Shown here one piece after another: positions 6,279-13,669 of a stretch of 61,276 nucleotides of DNA. Both the position numbers and the translations under genes were made by a program. The stretch spans positions 1 through 61,276 of the forward strand of contig CALLOB010000068.1 in NCBI GenBank assembly GCA_938005315.1, given 5' to 3'. The notes under the pieces are model-generated. The model saw only the letters and a list, made by a program, of their open reading frames with translations. It was not told the DNA's origin and searched no databases. Position 1 is the stretch's first letter, and each line of letters starts with the position of its first letter. The stretch is from an uncultured Phycisphaerae bacterium. Its GTDB lineage: Bacteria > Planctomycetota > Phycisphaerae > UBA1845 > PWPN01.

Positions 6279-9200
6279 GTGTACGTCTCGCTTCACAACC
6301 GCTCGGCCTACTCGTTCGGCTCGTCGCTGATCCGGCCGGCGGATCTGGTCGAGGCTGCGTCGCGTCACGGCATGCCGGCGGTGGCGCTGACCGATCTGCA
6401 CGGCCTGTACGCCATGGTGGAGTTCCATCAAACCTGCCGCCGGGCGGGCGTCCGGCCGATCTTCGGAGCCGAGATGCGCCTGGCGGAGGGGCCGGGCGTG
6501 GTGCTGCTGGTCGAAAACGCCCGCGGCTACGCGAACCTCTGCCGGCTGGTGTCGCGATACCACCTGGGCGGTCGACCGATCGGCCTGACGGACCTGCAGG
6601 CCGGGGCGGAGGGGCTGATCTGCCTGTTGGACGCCGTGCCGGTCGGGGAGGAGCCGCCCGGGCAAGCCGGCCGGGCAAGGCGGGCCGGAGAGGCGAGGGG
6701 CCCGAGGGCTTTTTGTCCCCGTCGCCGGGAAATGCTCGAACCGGTGCTGGCCGGCCTGCGTCCTATCTTCGGCGGCGCGCTGTACGTCGCGCTGTCCCTC
6801 CACCGCCCCGAAGACGCCCCGGCAGCTCGTCGGCTGGCCTGCGTCGCCGACGAGCACGGGGTGTCGGTCGCGGCCACCTGCCGGGCGCGGTACCTGCGGG
6901 CCGATCAGGCGTCGGCGCTGCGGGCACTGGCCTCGATCGGCTCGCGGACGCTTCTGGACGCCCCCGCTCCGGACAAGCCCGAAGGCGCCTGGCATTTCCG
7001 CTCGCCGCGGGAGATGCAGCGCCTTTTCCGCAGGCGGCCGGACGCGCTGGAGAACACCCTGCGGATCGCCCAACGCTGCGACTTCGTACCGGATCTCGGC
7101 CGCAACCGTTTCCCGGCCTTCGTTTCGCCCGACGGCCGCAGCGCCGCCGGGCACCTGCGGGACCTGTGCCTGGCGGGCTTGCGCCGGCGGTACGTCGACG
7201 AGCCGCCGGCGCGAGGGCTGGAGGCCAGGCGCCCGACGCCGGCCGAGGCCCGGGCGCGGCTGGAGCGGGAGCTGGCGGTCATCGAGCAGGTCGGCTACGC
7301 CGAGTACTTCCTGGTCTTTCACGAGATCGTGGAGTACTGCCGCAGCCGGGGCATCGCCGTGCTGGCCCGCGGCTCGGCGGCCGACTCGCTGGTCTGCTAT
7401 GTCCTGGGCGTCAGCCACGCCTGCCCGTTCCGCTTCGACCTGCCCTTCGACCGCTTTCTGAACGCCGAGCGGGCCAGGTTCAGCAAGATGGCCGACATCG
7501 ATTTAGACCTGCCCTGGGACCGCCGCGACGAGGTGGTCCGGTGGATCTACGACCGCTGGGGCCAGGAGCGGGTGGCGATGATCGGAGCGCCGAACTGCTT
7601 TCACGCCCGGGCGGCAGTGGTCGATCTGGCCCGCGTTTTCGGCCTGCCCCCGCACGAGATCCGCCAGGCGACCCGCGGCCTGCCGCGGACGACGGCCGGT
7701 GATCTGTCTCAGGCGGTGGCCGAATCGCCGGAAGCACGGGGTTTCCCGATCGACCAGGAGCCCTACCGCACCATCGTGCGGACGGCCGCATGGCTGGAGG
7801 GGCTGCCGCGGCACTGGTCGATGCACCCCTGCGGGCTGGTGGTTTCGCCGGAGCCGCTGACCGGGCTGGTGCCGGTGCAGCCGTCGGCCAAGGGGCCGCT
7901 GGTCGCCCAGTACGACATGGAGGCCATCGAACGGCTGGGGTTCATCAAGATCGATCTGCTCGGGCAGGCGGGCCTGTCGGTGCTGCGCGACGCGGTGGAG
8001 GAGATCGAGCGCACCGAGGGGGTGAAGGTGCGTCTGGATACGGATGTGGACTACCGGGACGCGGGCACATGGGATCTGATCGCCGGCGGCGGGGCCCGCG
8101 GCGTGCACCACATCGAGTCGCCGGCCATGACCAGCCTGCTGCGGCAGTGCGACTGCCGGGACATCGACTGCCTGACGACGGTGGTGGCCATCATCCGCCC
8201 CGGGGCCGCCAACCAGGGCAGGAAGGACACGTTCGCCCGGCGGTATCTGGGGCTGGAGCCGCCGTCATTCGCCGATCCGTCGCTGGAGCCGGTGCTGGCG
8301 GGCACGTACGGGCTGATGGTCTTCGAGGAGCACATTCTTCAGGCGGCGTCCGAGTTCGCGGGGATGAACATCGGGCGGGCCGACACGCTGCGACGGGCAT
8401 TGAGCCGCCAGGACCGCCGGCTGCTGGCGGAGCTCGGCGCCGAGTTCCGCGCCCATGCCCGGGCACGCGGGCGGAGCGAGGCGCAGATCAGGGCCGTGTG
8501 GGAGCAGCTGGAGGGTTTTTCGGGTTTCATGTTCAACAAAGCCCACTCGGCCGAGTACGCGGTGGAGGCCTTTCAGGGGGCCTGGCTCAAACGTCGCCGG
8601 CCGGCGCACTATCTGGCGGCGGTACTGTCCAACGGACGGGGGTTTTACGCCCATTCGCCGACGCTGCCGCAGATTCTCTACGTGCTGGAGGCCCGGCGGC
8701 TGGGGATCGGCTTCCTGCCGCCCTGTGTGAACCGTTCGCGGCGGCGGTTCAGCGTGGAGAAGGCGGTCGGACCTGACGGCCGGCCGCAGCCGATGATCCG
8801 GATTCCGCCGGCTCAGATCTCCGGGTTGTCGGAGGCGTTTCTGGAGCGATGGTGGGCCGAGAGGCAGCGGGGCGAGTTTGCCTCTCTGTCCGACTTCATG
8901 GCCCGCTGCATGCCGGGAGAGGCCGATGCCCTGCGGCTGCTGGATGCCGGGGCGCTGGATGGGTTCGGGGCGAGCCGGCCGGAGCGTTTCTGGGAGCTGC
9001 GCCGGCTGCTGCGGCGCGGTGCGCCCGGGCAGCGGGGATTGTGGGATGATGCCGCGGCCCCGGCCGGCGTGAAGGAGCATCCGCCGGTGGCCCTGACCGC
9101 TCCCGATGCCTGGGCGATGACGCGGCGCGAGGCGGAGCTGCTGGGGTTTCCGGTGACCATCGATCCGCTGACGTTTCTGGGGACCGATGAAAAGGGGCGT

Positions 9201-9629
9201 TCGATCGACTGGTCGCGGTATGTCCCGGTCGCGGAGCTCCAGCGGCATGCCGGCGGGCGCGTGACGGTCTGCGGCCTGATGGTCGCCGACCGGATCAATC
9301 CGACCACCGGCGGCGAGCTGATGAAGTTCGTCACCCTGGCCGATCGCAGCGGTTTTGTCGAAACGTTCATGTTCCCGGACACCTACGGCCGCTTCGGCCA
9401 CCTCACCGCGACCCATCCGATCCTCGAAGTCGCCGGGCGGGTCGAGCCGTTCGAGAATCGCAAGGGATTCACGCTTCGTGCCGAGCACGTCCGCCCGCCG
9501 GCTATTCCGGGACTTCAAGCGGGCAATCGGCCGCGATCCGCCGGAAGTCGAGGGAGCGGGGGCATGTCCAGGGACGCGCTGAAGCGTCCGCCGGAGCCGG
9601 GGACGCGCCCGTCGAGAGCCGGGGCCTGA
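6279..9629 (+). CDS. dnaE2: DnaE2-like error-prone DNA polymerase III alpha subunit
   Basis: 1116 aa, C-family polymerase. It starts directly with a PHP domain (YVSLHNRSAYSF; the second His of the usual HxH is Arg, so the PHP metal site is degraded). The palm carries Asp406/Asp408/Asp410 (ADIDLDL) and Asp559 (KIDLLGQ), so polymerase activity is expected. FMFNKAHSAEYA is the conserved finger motif. HhH and a C-terminal OB-fold (about 1000-1090) follow. There is no obvious clamp motif at the end. GTG at 6279 has AGGAG 9 nt upstream, and the longer in-frame extension has no domain. It belongs with the UmuD-like protease and the Y-family polymerase in a damage-tolerance cassette. The replicative DnaE is presumably elsewhere. 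Confidence 0.92.
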   Translation: MYVSLHNRSAYSFGSSLIRPADLVEAASRHGMPAVALTDLHGLYAMVEFHQTCRRAGVRPIFGAEMRLAEGPGVVLLVENARGYANLCRLVSRYHLGGRPIGLTDLQAGAEGLICLLDAVPVGEEPPGQAGRARRAGEARGPRAFCPRRREMLEPVLAGLRPIFGGALYVALSLHRPEDAPAARRLACVADEHGVSVAATCRARYLRADQASALRALASIGSRTLLDAPAPDKPEGAWHFRSPREMQRLFRRRPDALENTLRIAQRCDFVPDLGRNRFPAFVSPDGRSAAGHLRDLCLAGLRRRYVDEPPARGLEARRPTPAEARARLERELAVIEQVGYAEYFLVFHEIVEYCRSRGIAVLARGSAADSLVCYVLGVSHACPFRFDLPFDRFLNAERARFSKMADIDLDLPWDRRDEVVRWIYDRWGQERVAMIGAPNCFHARAAVVDLARVFGLPPHEIRQATRGLPRTTAGDLSQAVAESPEARGFPIDQEPYRTIVRTAAWLEGLPRHWSMHPCGLVVSPEPLTGLVPVQPSAKGPLVAQYDMEAIERLGFIKIDLLGQAGLSVLRDAVEEIERTEGVKVRLDTDVDYRDAGTWDLIAGGGARGVHHIESPAMTSLLRQCDCRDIDCLTTVVAIIRPGAANQGRKDTFARRYLGLEPPSFADPSLEPVLAGTYGLMVFEEHILQAASEFAGMNIGRADTLRRALSRQDRRLLAELGAEFRAHARARGRSEAQIRAVWEQLEGFSGFMFNKAHSAEYAVEAFQGAWLKRRRPAHYLAAVLSNGRGFYAHSPTLPQILYVLEARRLGIGFLPPCVNRSRRRFSVEKAVGPDGRPQPMIRIPPAQISGLSEAFLERWWAERQRGEFASLSDFMARCMPGEADALRLLDAGALDGFGASRPERFWELRRLLRRGAPGQRGLWDDAAAPAGVKEHPPVALTAPDAWAMTRREAELLGFPVTIDPLTFLGTDEKGRSIDWSRYVPVAELQRHAGGRVTVCGLMVADRINPTTGGELMKFVTLADRSGFVETFMFPDTYGRFGHLTATHPILEVAGRVEPFENRKGFTLRAEHVRPPAIPGLQAGNRPRSAGSRGSGGMSRDALKRPPEPGTRPSRAGA

Positions 9630-9785
9630 TCCGATCGACGGCGAGCGGGCGTCCGGATCACCTGAACGGCCGCACGGGGACAAGGGCCCGCGCGCGGCAC
9701 GCGAGGAGCGACCTGGTCGGCCGGACCGGCGACAGGAGAGAGAACCACGAGCGTCGCGCCGGGGGCTGGGGGGTGCGATGCAAGA

Positions 9786-9832
9786 CGATTCCAGGGGCTT
9801 GCGTCCCCGATTCCAGGGGCTCACGCCCCTGG
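9786..9832. repeat. REP-like direct and inverted repeat element
   Basis: CGATTCCAGGGGCTTGCGTC starts at 9786 and CGATTCCAGGGGCTCACGCC at 9808, 22 bases apart. The second copy contains the inverted repeat CCAGGGGC-TCAC-GCCCCTGG (9813-9832). The form resembles dispersed extragenic hairpin elements, but only one such locus is visible here. Confidence 0.5.
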
Positions 9833-10098
9833 CTACAAACCTTCGCTCCTTCGGGGCGATTGCACCCTGCCCTTGCGGAAGAATAAGAAACGAATGCGCA
9901 ACGGAGACGCGACTCGTTTCAAACCAGCGGCGTCCCCACTTCTAGCGCCCGCGCGACGCAGCGGTACAGCCCCGCCTACCCCTCATCAACGATCTCCCGC
10001 CGGGCCAGCTTCATCACCCACCTGCCTTTCCGGGTCCAAGCCCACCCCCTCCGGCCGGGTCGTCAGCAGTACATGCGTGTTTTTCTGGCGGTTCTGGC

Positions 10099-10293
10099 GT
10101 GTCCTTTATCACTGTGTGTCCTTTATCACTGTGTAATCGCTGCGTTATTACTGTATGTCCTTTATTACTCTGCGGGCCTTATTACTGCGTGTCCTTATGT
10201 TACGTGTCCTTATATTACGGTCCTGCGTGTCCTTTATTACTGTGGGTGTCCTTTATCACTGTCCTTTATCACTGGTCTGTCCTTTATTACTGG
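10099..10293. repeat. Tandem array of GTCCTTTATYACTG units
   Basis: About ten full or partial copies: starts near 10101, 10118, 10157, 10176, 10191, 10205, 10229, 10248, 10261 and 10279. Spacing is irregular (13-39 bases). The core is GTCCTTTATYACTG, with shortened variants such as GTCCTTATATTAC. It is AT-rich in a very GC-rich genome. A degenerate inverted half (AATAATCAGTGATG) follows at about 10311. The complementary strand reads CAGTRATAAAGGAC. Origin unknown; a transposase or RAYT-type substrate is one possibility. Confidence 0.85.
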
Positions 10294-10725
10294 CCGTCGC
10301 GGGGTCCTTCAATAATCAGTGATGTCCCTCCTTTTCCCATCCCGCAGGAGGATCGCGCGGAACGGATCCAGAGGGCCGAGCCGGTGCCGCCCGTTGCGGA
10401 GGTTGTCCGGTCGAATTCGCAGTTCGGGCGGTATCGGCGGCAGGTCGGCGGCGATCGAAGCCACTCCGTTGGTCGCACCCCGGGCACAACCCCGACCCTC
10501 AGCGGCCCGAGGCGCCTGTATCGTCCTTACGTCGGCTTCTTGAGGCGATTCGCCCTCACGGCCTCCCGTCACACATGGGCAGGACGAGCCATCACCGCCC
10601 GTCGCACAGCCCCTCGAGGGGGCAGGGTTTCAGCCGCCAGGACCTGGAGGGTTTCGACTGCCGTGCGAATACCCGCGCACAAACGCGCATGAACGGGAGC
10701 CCCCTGAAACCACTGTTGCTCGCGT

Positions 10726-10745
10726 GGCAATCGCCTGCGATTGCC
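10726..10745. repeat. Perfect palindrome downstream of tRNA-Ser
   Basis: GGCAATCGC-CT-GCGATTGCC, 9-bp arms and a 2-base centre, 14 bases beyond the 3' end of the minus-strand tRNA-Ser. It could fold in the precursor trailer, but no T-tract follows on the minus strand, so termination there is uncertain. Confidence 0.5.
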
Positions 10746-10759
10746 GAAGGCATGAGGAA

Positions 10760-10847
10760 CGGAGAGGGCGGGATTCGAACCCGCGGTACGGACAAGCCGT
10801 ACACAGCCTTTCCAAGGCTGCCCCTTCAGCCACTCGGGCACCTCTCC
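10760..10847 (-). tRNA. tRNA-Ser (GGA anticodon)
   Basis: 88 nt on the minus strand. The acceptor GGAGAGG (10847-10841) pairs with CCTCTCC (10767-10761), discriminator G at 10760. The anticodon loop TTGGAAA gives anticodon GGA. A long variable arm (TACGG...CCGTA) and the T-loop GGTTCGAAT identify a class II serine tRNA. CCA is not encoded. Confidence 0.96.
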
Positions 10848-10987
10848 GGCATCGACCAACGGGCTTGCGGCCTGGACGCGTGGGCGGGTCGGCCCACCGC
10901 CCCGAAGGCTTCCCAATGCCCGACGCTTATCCGGATCTCCAGGCGTTTGCGGCCCGGCCGACGCGGTCGGCCGTGCGACAGGTGTAG

Positions 10988-11620
10988 CCAGCACGGCATC
11001 TTACGCGCCAGGCAGGCGGTGTAAAGCCGCACCGGCCCGGCCGGGCGGTTCGCGCGATCCGCTACACCGTTCCGGTCCAGCCGACCATCGAGCTGAGCCC
11101 CACGAGCCTGCCCCGGAGCGCGCACGCAGGGCTGTCCCCCTCGCCGGATGCGGTTCTGGCCGCCAACCGCGGCGGGACCACATTGTTGTTCTTCACCGCC
11201 GAGTCAGATCGCCCGTGGGCGATCCCCAGCCCCGCCGGCGGCACCGCGGTCGCCCCGTCGCAAACAGCCGTGGTGACGATCGCATACGAGGCCGGACACC
11301 TGCCGGTCGGCACGCACGCCGCCGTGGTCAGTATCTCCGATCCCGCGTCTCCGGGCAGCCCCCGCCTGCCGGGCATCACGCTGACGGTGCGGACGATGCG
11401 GCGCGACCTCGACCGGGACCGGGACGTGGACCAGGCGGACTTCGGCCATCTTCAGAAGTGCCTGGACATGACATCGTTCACGCCGCCGCCCGATCGCGTG
11501 CCGGCGGACCTCAACGGCGACGGGTCGGTCGATGACCGCGACGTACGACCCTTCCTGGTGTGCTTCCCCGGCCCGAACACCACCGCGAATCCGGGCTGCG
11601 ACGACGGCTACGGCCCCTGA
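10988..11620 (+). pseudogene. 5'-truncated secreted protein with dockerin-like tail
   Basis: The frame is open from 10988 to a TGA at 11618-11620 but has no ATG or GTG near its start. The first usable codon is a TTG at about 11183, which would cut a beta-sandwich domain. The readable part begins as an Ig-like/BACON-type repeat (IELSPTSLP..., HAAVVSISDP) and ends with two calcium-loop segments, DLDRDRDVDQADF and DLNGDGSVDDRDV, then FPGPN and a Cys-containing tail. This is the dockerin-like end of planctomycete surface proteins. The fragment begins 140 bases from tRNA-Ser, so it is probably the surviving 3' end of a larger gene lost by deletion or recombination. Confidence 0.65.
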
Positions 11621-11719
11621 GGCCGGACACCGTCTTTCCCGGCGACGGCGACTGGTTACGCCTGCGACGCCGTCGGATCGGCCGGCTTCCTGTTTCAGCC
11701 GCGAATCCCCCGCCGGGCA

Positions 11720-12880
11720 TCATCCGGGCGCAGCCGGGTTCGACTCCGCCGCCGGCGGGTTGAAGATGTTCGCCAGCCGCGCCGCCCGGTCTGGCAGAAC
11801 CGGGAACGGGTGATGCGGCTCGAGCTGGTACCAGAACGCGGTGCTGCACCAGTCGTCGCTGCGCTCGAACATCCTGCCGTACCCCCAGCCGATCTGCTGC
11901 ATGGTAACCTTCAGGCTCTTCCGGAAACGGATCGGATCCAGCACGTGCCAGCGGTACAGCGACACAAGCTCGTTTTGGCAGAATTCGTCCGACCCGTTCT
12001 GCGTGCAGCCGTGGTAGGGCGTCTGATACAGGTCCATGCCCCAGGCGGCGCAGAAGTAATCCTCCGTGCCGGTGCCGCAGATCGTCGGGTGGGTGGTGTC
12101 GCCGTCCATGTACATCTTGATCTCGCCCTCGCCCCACCAGCCGGGCTCCAGCGAACGCACGCCGATCACCGTGCCGACGTACATGCCCGGCCCCCGGACA
12201 TGATCCACGATCACATAATCCTCCTTGAGCACCGTGGGATTCTGCCGGCGGAACTGGGCATGAAACCGGCCGGTGTTCGGCGGCAGCGACGGCACCAGCT
12301 CGTAGTCGATCTGGAAGAAGAACATCTGGATCGGCCGGCCGGTGTCGTTCTCGAAGGTGATGCGGGCCCGCGTCTCGAAGGGCATCGGGAAGAAGCAGTT
12401 GAAGCCGCGCCCGAGCGTCAGCGTGGTCCAGGCCGACACCAGCGGCACCGCCCGGCCGTGGGCCACGCCGAAGAAGTCGCCCAGCGGCACTTCCACCGAA
12501 GGCTGCGGCTCATGGTCCCAGTACATCCGCAGGATGATGTTGCGCAGCATCTCGGGCCCGCGATCCGGGATGGTGATCCAGATGTGGCGGATCACGCCCG
12601 GGCCCTTCACGTCCATCAGCGTCTGAACCGCGCCCGGCGGCACGTCGCGGATGCAGGGCGAACCCTTGCGGCCTTCGCCCTCCCGGCCGCCGGCTCCGGG
12701 TTCGCCGGTGCGGTTCTCCCAGGTGATCGCCCGGCCCACGCCGTCAGCCAGCAAGGGCAGGTCCGGCACCATCAGCGTGGTCACCGGCGAGCCGCTCCCC
12801 CCCGCCGAGGAACAGCCCGACAGGGCCGCCGCCAGAACTATCGCCGGGCCCGCACCGATCATCAGAGCCGCCGTACGCAT
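11720..12880 (-). CDS. GH172 (DUF2961) family lipoprotein
   Basis: 386 aa. Signal peptide with lipobox LSG before Cys23, so it should be membrane-anchored outside the cytoplasm. The rest is a complete DUF2961 domain: the PGVIRHIWITIP segment, the RMYWDHEPQPSVEVPLGDFFG stretch (split here by natural variation), FENDTGRP, GWWGEGEIKMYMDGD and GTGTEDYF. Characterised GH172 enzymes act on fructofuranosyl or arabinofuranosyl linkages. The acidic residues of the GEGE and GTEDYF motifs, thought to be catalytic in the family, are present. It stands alone, 790 bases from the GH2-bearing sugar operon on the same strand with a tRNA-Ala between, and may take part in the same glycan use. Confidence 0.88.
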   Translation of the reverse strand: MRTAALMIGAGPAIVLAAALSGCSSAGGSGSPVTTLMVPDLPLLADGVGRAITWENRTGEPGAGGREGEGRKGSPCIRDVPPGAVQTLMDVKGPGVIRHIWITIPDRGPEMLRNIILRMYWDHEPQPSVEVPLGDFFGVAHGRAVPLVSAWTTLTLGRGFNCFFPMPFETRARITFENDTGRPIQMFFFQIDYELVPSLPPNTGRFHAQFRRQNPTVLKEDYVIVDHVRGPGMYVGTVIGVRSLEPGWWGEGEIKMYMDGDTTHPTICGTGTEDYFCAAWGMDLYQTPYHGCTQNGSDEFCQNELVSLYRWHVLDPIRFRKSLKVTMQQIGWGYGRMFERSDDWCSTAFWYQLEPHHPFPVLPDRAARLANIFNPPAAESNPAAPG

Positions 12881-13102
12881 CGCCTGCCTCCGTTCCGTGG
12901 TGACTGGAGTGGCCCTGTTTCGGGGCCGCCCCCGGGACCGATCCGCCCGCCCGGCGGCGCCCGGTCTGACCGCTCCCCTGGGCCCGCCGGGGGCGGCAGG
13001 GATGGTACCCTGAATCGACGCGGCCGACCAGCCCGCCTCCGCAGGTCCCCAGAGACTCTCTTGTCAGGCGACCGATCTGCCGATACACTGTTTTTGTCTG
13101 CT

Positions 13103-13175
13103 GGGGACGTAGCTCAGCTGGGAGAGCGACGCGTTCGCAATGCGTAGGTCGTGGGTTCGAATCCCATCGTCTCCA
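13103..13175 (+). tRNA. tRNA-Ala (CGC anticodon)
   Basis: 73 nt. The acceptor GGGGACG (13103-13109) pairs with CGTCTCC (13168-13174), discriminator A. D-arm AGCTCAGCTGGGAGAGC. Anticodon stem ACGCG/TGCGT around the loop TTCGCAA, so the anticodon is CGC, decoding GCG. T-loop GGTTCGAAT. CCA is not encoded. Confidence 0.95.
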
Positions 13176-13669
13176 CTTGCTCTAAACCCATTCGACATCG
13201 AGATTTGCGAGGTACCGGGCTCCTGCTCCCGTCCGATCTGAGGCCCGGGGCCCCAGGATGCGTAGTTGCGCGACGGCCAGCCACGCCTGTATTCGGCGCG
13301 GTCCGTGGGTGGTCGCCGGTGTGACGTTCTGGAGCATTCCGGCCCGTCAACTCCCTGTCCAGGATTGCCGGTGGAATCCGCAGGAGGCCTCCTTTCGACC
13401 GGACCGGGCGGTTTTGCCTGCCCGGCGACGGCCGTGCTGAACGCCGCCTTTTTGCTTATCGTCTCCCCGACTTCAGCACCGAACTCTTGCCCTGCTCCCA
13501 CCGGGGAGAGGCATGGTTCTGGCAGGCGCTTACGCGTATTGATCGCGCGGTCGGAATGGTCCCTTCCGCGTCCACGCCGCTTCCGCCGCCGGCGCGACGA
13601 CCGGGAGCATGCCGAAGACGCGGCGCATCGCATCGGGATCGTCGATCGCCATGCGACCGCCTTCGTCCG
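13176..13669. other. Non-coding gap after tRNA-Ala, nothing recognised
   Basis: 494 bases between tRNA-Ala and the 3' end of the GH2-like gene. No gene, clear hairpin with T-tract or repeat was found. Overlapping open frames on both strands lack domains. Confidence 0.4.

Larger units (their letters stand above)
9630..10759. other. 1.1-kb non-coding region with dispersed repeats
   Basis: Between the DnaE2-like gene and tRNA-Ser. It contains the hairpin element at 9786-9832, the GTCCTTTATYACTG array at 10099-10293 and the palindrome at 10726-10745. No gene was accepted: frames running through the array are made of repeat translation. 10320-10720 shows nothing recognisable. Confidence 0.5.

Noticed and set aside
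9786..9832. Intrinsic terminator of the DnaE2-like gene
   Set aside because: The hairpin is strong, but it lies more than 150 bases after the stop and no T-run follows.
10099..10692. Possible 197-aa hydrophobic protein
   Set aside because: Its N-terminal half is only the translation of the GTCCTTTATYACTG array, which makes false membrane helices.
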